DNA from: Litoribacter ruber
GTDB taxonomy: Bacteria; Bacteroidota; Bacteroidia; Cytophagales; Cyclobacteriaceae
Assembly: GCF_018500185.1 (NCBI RefSeq)
Contig: NZ_JAHBGI010000011.1
Coordinates: forward strand, 46,394-110,393
Direction: 5' to 3'
Length of the DNA: 64,000 nt
The position numbers and the translations under genes were made by a program. The first letter of the stretch is position 1. The number at the start of each line of letters is the position of its first letter. Under the pieces are notes generated by a model. That model was not told the origin of the DNA, made no database searches, and saw only the letters and a program-made list of their open reading frames with translations. Shown here piece after piece: positions 16,074-23,846 of the stretch.

Positions 16074-16490
16074 ATGGCGATAAATTTCTTCAGTGAAGAT
16101 ATACCCTTTGATCTCAAACCAAAAAACAGCTACAAGAAGTGGCTGAGAGAAATTGCGGGCGAGGAGGGTTTTAAGATAGGTGAATTGAGCTATATATTCT
16201 GTTCAGACGAGTACTTGTATTCCATTAACCTGGAATACCTCAATCATGACACCTATACGGACATTATCACCTTTGACAACTCCGAAGATGAAGACATTAT
16301 TGAAGGAGATATTTTCATCAGTATCGATAGAGTCAGGGACAATGCCAAAACCCAAGGGACAGATGAAACGGAAGAATTAAAAAGAGTGGTCAGTCACGGC
16401 TTGTTACACCTTATGGGATACAAGGACAAAACAGAGGAAGAGGAGAGATTAATGAGAGAAAAAGAAAACCAGGCTATTGGTAAATTCTAA
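16074..16490 (+). CDS. ybeY: Endoribonuclease YbeY, 16S rRNA maturation
   Basis: 138-residue metal-dependent RNase involved in 3' end maturation and quality control of 16S rRNA. The zinc motif reads SHGLLHLMGYKD: the first two His ligands are conserved, while the third ligand position, His in E. coli YbeY (HGxLHLxGYDH), is Asp here. From memory this Asp is usual in Bacteroidota and so need not mean loss of activity. The region TYTDIITFDNSEDEDIIEGD is also characteristic. It sits between the RsbW-like gene and mnmG; the first parS site begins 3 bp after its stop. Confidence 0.93.
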   Translation: MAINFFSEDIPFDLKPKNSYKKWLREIAGEEGFKIGELSYIFCSDEYLYSINLEYLNHDTYTDIITFDNSEDEDIIEGDIFISIDRVRDNAKTQGTDETEELKRVVSHGLLHLMGYKDKTEEEERLMREKENQAIGKF

Positions 16491-16492
16491 AC

Positions 16493-16508
16493 TGTTCCAC
16501 GTGAAACA
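16493..16508. promoter_or_regulatory. parS site 1 (exact match)
   Basis: TGTTCCACGTGAAACA is identical to the Bacillus-type parS consensus TGTTNCACGTGAAACA bound by the chromosome-partition protein ParB/Spo0J. The dyad extends outward by two more base pairs. It is the first of three sites in 115 bp before mnmG. Confidence 0.88.
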
Positions 16509-16547
16509 GTGTCTTCTCATCTTATCCTTATCATTTAACAACACAAG

Positions 16548-16563
16548 TGTTCCACGTGGAACA
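16548..16563. promoter_or_regulatory. parS site 2 (perfect palindrome)
   Basis: TGTTCCACGTGGAACA is a perfect 16-bp palindrome, extending to 20 bp (16546-16565), and matches the parS consensus with a symmetric centre. The centre lies 55 bp from that of site 1. Confidence 0.88.
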
Positions 16564-16591
16564 CTGGGAGAATTTTCAATAATTAAATCAA

Positions 16592-16607
16592 CGTTCCACG
16601 TGGAACA
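16592..16607. promoter_or_regulatory. parS site 3
   Basis: CGTTCCACGTGGAACA matches the palindromic parS form at 15 of 16 positions. It ends 19 bp before the mnmG start codon, so bound ParB could also affect mnmG transcription. Confidence 0.83.
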
Positions 16608-16625
16608 TTATAATTACAGACGAGT

Positions 16626-18491
16626 ATGTTTCCAGTATATGACGTAATAGTAGTAGGGGCAGGGCATGCGGGTTGTGAAGCCGCACATGCTGCTGCAAAG
16701 ATGGGTTCCAAGGTTCTGCTTTGTACCATGAACATGAACACTATTGCGCAAATGTCCTGCAACCCGGCAATGGGCGGGGTGGCAAAAGGCCAGATAGTAA
16801 GGGAAATTGATGCCTTAGGCGGGATGTCGGGTATCATTTCGGATAAATCCATGATCCAGTTCAGGATGCTCAACCGCTCCAAAGGTCCGGCTATGTGGTC
16901 GCCCAGATCACAAAACGACCGGATGCGCTTTGCGGAAGAGTGGAGACTGGCACTGGAAGCTACGCAAAACTTAGATTTTTGGCAGGAAATGATCACAGGA
17001 CTCGTAGTTAAAGACAAAAGGGTAGTAGGTGTGAGGACGGGAATGGGGCTAGATATTGAGGCAAGATCCGTGGTTTTGACAAATGGAACATTTCTAAATG
17101 GGATCATTCATATCGGAGAAAAGAAATTTGGAGGGGGAAGAACCGGTGAAGCTGCAGCAAAAGGCATCACTGAGCAACTTGTGGAACTGGGCTTCGAAGC
17201 GGGCAGAATGAAAACAGGCACGCCTCCAAGAGTAGATGGCAGAAGTTTGGACTATACCAAAATGGAAGTCCAACATGGAGATGAGTCTCCGGAAAAATTC
17301 TCCTATTCCAATGAAACCAAACCTTTGGAGAAACAACATACCTGTTGGATCACCTATACCAATAAAGAGGTACATGAAACACTGGAAACAGGATTCGATA
17401 GATCACCAATGTTCAATGGGAGAATACAGGGATTGGGTCCTAGATATTGTCCCTCTATAGAGGATAAAATCAACCGTTTCGCCGAAAGGGAACGCCACCA
17501 GATATTTGTAGAACCTGAAGGATGGAATACTGTGGAAATCTATGTGAATGGATTTTCAACTTCTCTTCCCGAAGACGTGCAATATAAAGCAATCAGGAAA
17601 ATAGCGGGATTTGAAAACGCCAAGATGTTCAGACCTGGTTATGCCATAGAGTACGATTATTTTCCACCGACACAATTGAAGTTGACACTGGAGACGCAGC
17701 TGATCGAGAACCTATACTTTGCAGGACAAATCAACGGGACTACAGGATACGAAGAAGCGGCCTGTCAGGGACTAATCGCAGGAATAAATGCTCACAATAA
17801 AGTCAAAGAGGATGAACCATTCTTACTGAAGCGATCAGATGCCTATATATCAGTATTGATTGATGATTTGATCAATAAAGGCACTGAGGAACCTTATAGG
17901 ATGTTTACATCCAGGGCTGAGTTCAGGTTGCTGCTTCGACAGGACAACGCAGATCTTAGACTCACGGAACTTGGCCATAAGATAGGGTTGGCGTCTGATG
18001 AGCGATTGGAAAATATGCTCGATAAAAAGAATGCTACTAAGCAGCTTATAAAAGAACTGAAGGAAAGAAAGCTTTCCCCCGAAGTGATCAATGAGGGATT
18101 GGAAAAGCAACAGACGGCTACTATCAAGGAAAAGGCTACCATTGAAAAGCTGATCAAAAGACCTCAATTGGGATTGGATCAATTAAAAGGAATGGATGCT
18201 GATTTCGATGCGTTTCTGGATTCCTACGATAAGGAAGTATTGGAACAAGCGGAGATCCAGATTAAATACGACAGCTACCTGGAAAAAGAGCAGGCCATGG
18301 TAGATAAATTGAACAGCATGGAGAATTTCAGGATACCAGATAGTTTTGATTATTTATCCATTCCAGCCCTTTCCGCTGAGGCAAAGCAAAAGCTTAATAA
18401 AATCAGACCTGAAACAATGGGACAGGCTTCAAGAATCAGCGGTGTGTCGCCTGCTGACATGTCTATATTAACTGTATATCTTGGAAGATAA
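16626..18491 (+). CDS. mnmG: tRNA uridine-5-carboxymethylaminomethyl modification enzyme MnmG (GidA)
   Basis: 621-residue FAD-dependent enzyme that, with MnmE, installs the carboxymethylaminomethyl group at U34 of certain tRNAs in the cytoplasm. The N-terminal FAD motif is DVIVVGAGHAGCEAA, followed by SCNPAMGGVAKGQIVREIDA, the redox-active region GTFLNGIIHIGE, GRMKTGTPPRVDGRSLD, and NGTTGYEEAACQGLIAGINA. Length is standard. The GidA gene often lies close to the replication origin, which agrees with the parS cluster immediately upstream and the DnaA-box region 2.6 kb downstream. mnmE is not in the window. Confidence 0.97.
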   Translation: MFPVYDVIVVGAGHAGCEAAHAAAKMGSKVLLCTMNMNTIAQMSCNPAMGGVAKGQIVREIDALGGMSGIISDKSMIQFRMLNRSKGPAMWSPRSQNDRMRFAEEWRLALEATQNLDFWQEMITGLVVKDKRVVGVRTGMGLDIEARSVVLTNGTFLNGIIHIGEKKFGGGRTGEAAAKGITEQLVELGFEAGRMKTGTPPRVDGRSLDYTKMEVQHGDESPEKFSYSNETKPLEKQHTCWITYTNKEVHETLETGFDRSPMFNGRIQGLGPRYCPSIEDKINRFAERERHQIFVEPEGWNTVEIYVNGFSTSLPEDVQYKAIRKIAGFENAKMFRPGYAIEYDYFPPTQLKLTLETQLIENLYFAGQINGTTGYEEAACQGLIAGINAHNKVKEDEPFLLKRSDAYISVLIDDLINKGTEEPYRMFTSRAEFRLLLRQDNADLRLTELGHKIGLASDERLENMLDKKNATKQLIKELKERKLSPEVINEGLEKQQTATIKEKATIEKLIKRPQLGLDQLKGMDADFDAFLDSYDKEVLEQAEIQIKYDSYLEKEQAMVDKLNSMENFRIPDSFDYLSIPALSAEAKQKLNKIRPETMGQASRISGVSPADMSILTVYLGR

Positions 18492-18495
18492 ACGT

Positions 18496-19383
18496 ATGTA
18501 CGAAAGATTGACCAAATGCCCGCTTTGCAAAAGTGGGCATTTTAATAATACCTTAATCGTAAAGGATCACAGCGTATCTCAAGAGTCATTTACAATATGT
18601 AAATGCAAAAAATGTGAGCTGCTTTTTACCAATCCCCGACCGGACGTAAAAAGTATACAGAAGTATTACGAATCTGAGGATTACATTTCACATAACGATT
18701 CAGCTACCAATATCACCAATCTGATCTATAAATTGGTTCGCTCCTATACTTTAAGGCAAAAAGTATCCTGGATCAACAGGTTTTCGAATAAGAAGGGGAG
18801 AGTCCTCGATTTCGGTTGCGGTACAGGATATTTTCTTAACAAGGCTAAAGAAGATGGATGGGAGACTATAGGATTAGAGCCAAATCCAACAGCAGCCAAA
18901 ATTGCCAAAGATAGAAATGGTCTGACTGTTTACTCGGATCGGGAAGACCTACAAATAGAGAAGAAATTCGATGTTATTACGTTATTCCACGTATTGGAGC
19001 ATGTACATGATCTGCAGGAAACCATGGAGGTTCTTTTGGACAAATTGAAGAAGCGGGGAGTGCTCCTGCTGGCCGTCCCAAATTACTCCTCATGGGACAG
19101 CAAGGAATACGGTGAAAATTGGGCGGCATTGGATGTGCCTCGCCACTTGTACCATTTCACACAAGGGACCATGACATCTTTGGCAGAAACCTTCAATCTA
19201 AAAATAAAAGAGACCATCCCTATGAAATTCGATAGTTTTTATGTCTCACTTTTATCAGAGAGTCATAAAAATCAAAAGAAAAATTTTATAAATGCATTAA
19301 GGAATGGATTTAAATCCAACAATTATGCAAAAAAGAACAACCAGAATTATTCTAGCTTGCTATATATTTTGAAGAAAAAATGA
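18496..19383 (+). CDS. Class I SAM-dependent methyltransferase with N-terminal cysteine cluster
   Basis: 295 residues from the ATG at 18496; a TTG 15 bp upstream would overlap mnmG and is less likely. A Cys-rich N-terminus (Cys8, Cys11, Cys35, Cys37, Cys40) looks like a zinc ribbon, followed by a Rossmann methyltransferase domain with VLDFGCGTGYF near residue 100 and the motif FDVITLFHVLEHVHD. This layout matches the UbiE/Methyltransf_23 proteins common after mnmG in Bacteroidota; the substrate is unknown. The gene starts 4 bp after mnmG and its stop overlaps the next start in ATGA style, so the three genes form one transcript. Confidence 0.85.
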   Translation: MYERLTKCPLCKSGHFNNTLIVKDHSVSQESFTICKCKKCELLFTNPRPDVKSIQKYYESEDYISHNDSATNITNLIYKLVRSYTLRQKVSWINRFSNKKGRVLDFGCGTGYFLNKAKEDGWETIGLEPNPTAAKIAKDRNGLTVYSDREDLQIEKKFDVITLFHVLEHVHDLQETMEVLLDKLKKRGVLLLAVPNYSSWDSKEYGENWAALDVPRHLYHFTQGTMTSLAETFNLKIKETIPMKFDSFYVSLLSESHKNQKKNFINALRNGFKSNNYAKKNNQNYSSLLYILKKK

Positions 19384-21116
19384 AAGTAAATAACCTGCTG
19401 TTATTATTTATAGCAATTCTTGCCCTGCTTGCCTGCGCAAGGGAAAGCGCCCCAATGGGAGGCCCAAAGGATGAAGAGCCTCCCAAGCTACTCAAATCCG
19501 ATCCAGCTTATGAATCCTTAAATGTAAGACCTGAAGAGATTAATTTGGAGTTTAGCGAGTTTATCAAGGTAGAAAATCCAAACAAGCAGATCATCATCAC
19601 CCCTAGGATCAATACCCAGGAAATGGAAGTGGTGGCCCTTAGAAACCGAGTGAGGATAAAACTTAATCAGGAACTGGAGGACAGTACTACTTATGTTTTC
19701 AACTTTCAACAAAGCATTAAGGATATTACCGAAAACAATCCAGCAGAAAATCTTAAACTGGTTTTCTCGACAGGTAATGAAATCGACAGCTTGAAATTTT
19801 CAGGAAGGGTAAGATTTGTATTTCCACAAAAGGAAAAGGTTATCAAGGATGTGCTGGTCGGCTTGTATGACATAGCCGACACCACAGATTTATTCAATGA
19901 TCCTCCATATTATATAGCCCAGGCTGATACAAGCGGAAGGTTTGAAATCACTAATATCAAAGCTGGAACCTATAGAGCAGTAGCCTGGCAGGATGAAAAC
20001 AATACATTGAAAGTGGAGTCTAAAGTGGAACCTTATGCTTATTTCTCCGATTCTGTAGTGATTGATGAAAATATAGATGGCGCCCATTTCAACCTTTTCA
20101 GGGCTGATTTATCGGCATTTTCCATCAACCGTTCAAGCCCTACTGCAACCAATTATGACATTGTACTGAGCAAGGCACCGGCTGAAATCAATTTGGACCA
20201 CCCAGATTTGAATGATAAGCTATTTTATAGGCTATCAGAAAGGACAATCAGACTTTACCATACTGAGATGCGGGAGGACAGCACAGAGGTCAGATTATCG
20301 CTCAAGGACACTGTGGGCTTCAGCATTGATACTGCGCTGTATGCAACCTTTGAAGAGAGTACGAGAAACAAGCAAAAGCTCGAACTAACGGTGGATAGCG
20401 GCAAAGGCTTTATACGCAATCTCACCGCACAGTTGGACTTCAACAAACCTGTGGTAAACATCAATTACGATTCTTTGATGGTTCGGTATGATACGGCGAG
20501 CTTTATACCTATTACGCGTGAAAACTTGAGTTTACTGGATAGCAGCAATTATACAAAGTACATTGTCAGGGTAGCCTTACCGGATACTTTGCCAGCTGGC
20601 ACCTATACTTTATTTGCAGCAGATTCCACCTTCCAGGATGTGGAAGGGCTATGGAATGAAAATGAAGTAGAGGCCAATTATAGAAAAATCAAGTCTGATA
20701 ACCTTTCGGATGAAATTTCAGGAGTAATCGAAAGTGATGAATTGCCAATCATTTTGCAACTGCTCAACAAGCGAAATGAGATTGTTTATACCACTTATCT
20801 GACAGAATCAAACAGGTTTAGAATAACCAATATAGAGGCTGGAGAATATAGATTACGGGCAATAATAGACAGGAACAGCAACCGCAGATGGGACCCTGGC
20901 AACTATAACGACCTCAGCCAACCCGAACCGGTCTACTATTATGTAAATCCGGCTAATGGAACCCGAGAATTCACTATTAGGCCCAATTGGTCTAATGTGG
21001 ACCTTAATATTGCCGCTATTCCTGAAACAGGTTTAACACAAACGACTGATCAAGAGGAAGAAGGCATGGATTTTGAGATAGAAATACCGGAATTTATCAT
21101 CCCGGAAGAACTATAG
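19380..21116 (+). CDS. Lipoprotein with SbsA-type Ig-like N-terminal domain
   Basis: 578 residues. The N-terminus ends in LLAC (Cys19), a lipoprotein signal. Residues about 30-130 fit the bacterial Ig-like Big_5 fold (PPKLLKSDPAYESLNVRPEE, then LEFSEFI and STTYVFNFQQSIKD), followed by repeated beta-rich segments including FEITNIKAGTYRAVAW and a later FRITNIEAGEYRLRAI, which look like carboxypeptidase-regulatory-type modules. It is probably a surface-attached protein. Its position after mnmG and the methyltransferase is a conserved arrangement in Bacteroidota to my knowledge, but its role is unknown. A terminator follows 70 bp downstream. Confidence 0.85.
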   Translation: MKVNNLLLLFIAILALLACARESAPMGGPKDEEPPKLLKSDPAYESLNVRPEEINLEFSEFIKVENPNKQIIITPRINTQEMEVVALRNRVRIKLNQELEDSTTYVFNFQQSIKDITENNPAENLKLVFSTGNEIDSLKFSGRVRFVFPQKEKVIKDVLVGLYDIADTTDLFNDPPYYIAQADTSGRFEITNIKAGTYRAVAWQDENNTLKVESKVEPYAYFSDSVVIDENIDGAHFNLFRADLSAFSINRSSPTATNYDIVLSKAPAEINLDHPDLNDKLFYRLSERTIRLYHTEMREDSTEVRLSLKDTVGFSIDTALYATFEESTRNKQKLELTVDSGKGFIRNLTAQLDFNKPVVNINYDSLMVRYDTASFIPITRENLSLLDSSNYTKYIVRVALPDTLPAGTYTLFAADSTFQDVEGLWNENEVEANYRKIKSDNLSDEISGVIESDELPIILQLLNKRNEIVYTTYLTESNRFRITNIEAGEYRLRAIIDRNSNRRWDPGNYNDLSQPEPVYYYVNPANGTREFTIRPNWSNVDLNIAAIPETGLTQTTDQEEEGMDFEIEIPEFIIPEEL

Positions 21117-21593
21117 CAACCGCTGTCGATAACTTGCCTAGAAAGTGTGAATAAGTGTCGACAACTTATGGATAAAAGCAGAGTTATCCCCCAGTGATAT
21201 TTTTCATTGGGGGATTTTTTTGAGGCCTATGGATAACCACAATATTCTGCACCTTAATCCACATTTTCCCCCACAGCTATTCATACACATTCAACTTTGG
21301 CGTATATTGTACACCATAATGGGCATAAGTCCATTGCTCATTGATCCTTAACAACTTACAAGTGGATAAAATGTGAATGAGACGTGAATAGCAAGGGGAT
21401 AAATGATTATAAGCTTGTGGGAAAGTTTTTGCCAGTTAATTGTCCACAAATCCACACCTTAATAACTTTAATAGTTTTTATTTAATTAAATAAAATAGTA
21501 TATATATAGAGAGGTGGATAACTGAAAAAGTGAACATGTTACAGGCTTCGGAGTTTTTTAGAAAATTATAAAGGCTCTTTAAATGCTCAATCA
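21117..21593. other. Candidate chromosomal replication origin (oriC)
   Basis: A 477-bp gene-free region with at least six 8-of-9 matches to the DnaA box TTATCCACA: TATGGATAA at 21167-21175 and 21228-21236, TAATCCACA at 21255-21263, AGTGGATAA at 21361-21369, TTGTCCACA at 21440-21448 and GGTGGATAA at 21513-21521. Weaker 7-of-9 copies lie at 21184, 21394, 21416 and 21448. A block of about 50 bp that is nearly all A and T (21458-21508, including TTTAATTAAATAAAATAG) lies between the last boxes and could be the DNA unwinding element. Three parS sites lie 4.6 kb to the left. dnaA itself is not in the window. Confidence 0.8.
21186..21221 (+). terminator. Strong hairpin terminator after the Ig-like lipoprotein gene
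   Basis: ATCCCCCAGTG (21186-21196), an 8-nt loop and CATTGGGGGAT (21205-21215) form an 11-bp stem with one G-T pair, followed by seven T. It is embedded at the left edge of the oriC candidate and would shield it from upstream transcription. Confidence 0.8.
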
Positions 21594-22364
21594 ATGAAAA
21601 GGATTTTATGGCTGGTTTTTCTTGTGACGTTGGGCCATGACTTGGCGGCCCAAGAGTTTTTACATTTTACTGATTTTTACGTCTCGGGCGGATATCGCAA
21701 CCAACCCTATAAAGCCTTAAATCAAAGATTGCAAAATGCCGGCTATCAAGATTTCGGAGAGCATGCCGGAATCGTAGGTATAGGTATCAATCATTTTAAC
21801 AGCTCAAGGTGGGGTTTATTTGCTGAAAGCGAACTAACCCTTCATAAAAAGAGATCGTCCAATGACGAGGTTAATTATAGGTATTTACCGCTACATGTCA
21901 CTGCCGGTGTGCAATATCGATTATTTCCAGAAAGAGGCTTTTCCCAATGGAATTTTTATCCCCGACTTGGGCTGTTTTACGGAACCACTTCATTGGATCT
22001 GTTAGCAAATAACCTTAATAGGGATTTTGATGATAATATTACTGGCGCCATGAATTCAAGCTTTCTTTATCAGAGAAATTATGGCTTGAATTTCAGTTTA
22101 AATGCGGATAAAATTATCGGCGCTTTTATAAAGCCAACCACCCAAGTTGGAATTTATAGCCGTTTTTCCCTTCAGGCGGGTTATATTTGGAATGTGCTAA
22201 ACAGCAGGACAAAACTCAGAAGGAATTTCAATCCAGATATTCGGGATGATTTTGCCATTAGAAATTCACCCACATTTGATCCAAGTGCTTTTTACATCAA
22301 AGCCAATATTGGTTTGGGCAAATTTAAAAGGACCATTAAATCTGAAAAAGAAGCCGATTATTGA
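21594..22364 (+). CDS. Predicted outer-membrane beta-barrel protein
   Basis: 256 residues, not assigned to a named family. A cleavable signal peptide (MKRILWLVFLVTLGHDLAAQ, cut after AAQ) is followed by alternating aromatic-rich strands (FAESELTLHK, HVTAGVQYRLF, WNFYPRLGLFYG, YSRFSLQAGYIW) typical of small Bacteroidota barrels. It ends in a short charged tail rather than an aromatic C-terminus. It begins at the right edge of the oriC candidate and is followed 2 bp later by a similar-sized barrel gene; the two are probably co-transcribed and may be distant paralogues. Confidence 0.72.
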   Translation: MKRILWLVFLVTLGHDLAAQEFLHFTDFYVSGGYRNQPYKALNQRLQNAGYQDFGEHAGIVGIGINHFNSSRWGLFAESELTLHKKRSSNDEVNYRYLPLHVTAGVQYRLFPERGFSQWNFYPRLGLFYGTTSLDLLANNLNRDFDDNITGAMNSSFLYQRNYGLNFSLNADKIIGAFIKPTTQVGIYSRFSLQAGYIWNVLNSRTKLRRNFNPDIRDDFAIRNSPTFDPSAFYIKANIGLGKFKRTIKSEKEADY

Positions 22365-22366
22365 TT

Positions 22367-23107
22367 ATGCGCCAAGTTTTTTTCACTATTCTATTTTTGA
22401 TTTTTCCTTGTTTGATTTTTGCCCAGGAGGAAGTGCCAGCTGATTTTCTTGAAAAATTGCATCAGGAAAAAAGTGAATCCCCTCCATCTTCAATGAACTT
22501 CTTTTTCTCAATGGGCTTGGAGAGTTTATTTTCTTTGCAGCAATTTTCCGAAAGATTGGAGAGTAATGGTTTGACTCCATTTCCTGATAGAAATTTTGTA
22601 AATGGCTTGGGATTTAATATTCAAAAAGAAAAATGGACTGTTTTTCAAGTGGATTTTGGATTTGCCAACAGTAATGATATTGGAGACGTAGAAGGGTTAA
22701 AGGAAAATGTTTTTTATTCCAACGCCAGAATAGGAGGGGCATACAATGTGCTTCCAGGCACGCATTTGTTTCGCTTGGAGCCTGGCTTAGGCCTTTTGTT
22801 TGCCAATGGACGCTATACTGTAAAGTCCACGGATGAATTGGGGAGTTTCGACGGTTTTTTGGGTCAAAGGAATTTTAATGAGTTGAGATTGAGCCAAAGC
22901 AGTGTTGGTTTGAATGTCAATGTCCTGATCAGCCCCAATCATTTCCATCCTGAGCCTACAAAAGGGGTGTTTGATTTCTTTTCCCTTGAAATTGGATCTA
23001 ACTTGTTACTTCACCAATTTGGTATGCAGCCAAATCTTGCAGATCACCCTGACCTTAACCTGACCAGCGTGTATTTTAAAGCGCGGATAAATGTCATTAG
23101 TCAATGA
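22367..23107 (+). CDS. Second predicted outer-membrane beta-barrel protein
   Basis: 246 residues from the ATG at 22367 (MRQVFFTI); a TTG 6 bp upstream would overlap the previous gene. Signal peptide with cleavage after LIFAQ, then beta-strand-rich sequence with alternating aromatics (FFFSMGLESLFS, KWTVFQVDFGFA, ARIGGAYNVLPGTHLFRLEPGL in pieces, VYFKARINVISQ at the end). No named family recognised. The tandem arrangement with the previous gene and similar signal, size and style suggest a shared origin or common partner in the outer membrane. Confidence 0.7.
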   Translation: MRQVFFTILFLIFPCLIFAQEEVPADFLEKLHQEKSESPPSSMNFFFSMGLESLFSLQQFSERLESNGLTPFPDRNFVNGLGFNIQKEKWTVFQVDFGFANSNDIGDVEGLKENVFYSNARIGGAYNVLPGTHLFRLEPGLGLLFANGRYTVKSTDELGSFDGFLGQRNFNELRLSQSSVGLNVNVLISPNHFHPEPTKGVFDFFSLEIGSNLLLHQFGMQPNLADHPDLNLTSVYFKARINVISQ

Positions 23108-23262
23108 AAAAAAATAAATATTTTTATAAGAAACTTAATTCTGTATTTTCAGTTTTTTAAGTATTTATTTTTATTTGAAAGCCCTTTTTTACTATATTTT
23201 AAAATATAATCAGGAATAAGTGGTTGTTTACCTCTTTTAATTATTGAAAGCAGTTGAAATTT

Positions 23263-23292
23263 TTGAATAAATAGTATGCATGCATACTTTAT
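23263..23292 (+). promoter_or_regulatory. Promoter of the MarR-fad operon (TTG-N19-TACTTTAT)
   Basis: TTG at 23263-23265 and TACTTTAT at 23285-23292 are 19 bp apart and resemble the Bacteroidota sigma-factor elements TTTG and TAnnTTTG (the final G is replaced by A plus T). The 16-bp palindrome at 23273-23288 overlaps the spacer and the start of the -7 element, so a bound repressor would block it. Confidence 0.45.
23273..23288. promoter_or_regulatory. Perfect palindrome AGTATGCATGCATACT, probable MarR operator
   Basis: A perfect 16-bp palindrome 51 bp upstream of the MarR gene and overlapping the putative promoter. MarR dimers bind such 16-20-bp dyads and usually repress their own operon. No second copy was noticed in the window. 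Confidence 0.65.
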
Positions 23293-23339
23293 TTTTCTTA
23301 ACTTAGGTAATTCTTAAACCCGCTAGAGCATAAAGCATA

Positions 23340-23810
23340 ATGAAGAGAGAAGAAACAGTGGATTATCATATCAAATCTGCCTGGCACGCCATCAATCGGA
23401 TGTATAACCAGCGGGCTGTGCAGGATGATTTTACAACATCCATTGGATTTGTTTTGATAAACATCAATTCCAAAGAAGGGACGCCGGCCACCAAGATCGC
23501 CCCGCTGATGGGGCTGGAGGCAAGAAGCCTTACCCGGATGCTCAAAACGATGGAGGAGAAAGGGCTGATCATCCGCAGGCCTGATCTGCAGGACAAAAGG
23601 TCGGTTAGGATATTTTTGACTCCAGAAGGAAAGAAGAAAAAAGAGATCAGCGTCAAAACGATCAAAGAATTTAACGAGGAGGTCCAAAAGGCCGTGGGAA
23701 AAGAAGAACTGGACAGGTTTTTCAAGGTATTTGACAAGATCAACCAAGTAGTAGAAAAAATACAGTCGTCAACTATAAACCCTCAAACAACGATTGAAAT
23801 TAGGGATTAG
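23340..23810 (+). CDS. MarR-family regulator of the fatty-acid oxidation operon
   Basis: 156 residues with a MarR winged helix-turn-helix: TPATKIAPLMGLEARSLTRM is the recognition region, KTMEEKGLIIRRPDLQDKRS the wing with the conserved DxRS motif, and a C-terminal dimerisation helix pair follows. It sits 36 bp upstream of fadN and is surely in the same operon. By analogy with FadR-like regulators it probably senses acyl-CoA and represses the fad genes; the palindrome at 23273 is the likely binding site. The family assignment is firm, the ligand is inferred. Confidence 0.88.
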   Translation: MKREETVDYHIKSAWHAINRMYNQRAVQDDFTTSIGFVLININSKEGTPATKIAPLMGLEARSLTRMLKTMEEKGLIIRRPDLQDKRSVRIFLTPEGKKKKEISVKTIKEFNEEVQKAVGKEELDRFFKVFDKINQVVEKIQSSTINPQTTIEIRD

Positions 23811-23846
23811 ATTATTAGACCTTTTTTCAGAAATCACTAAAACAAT

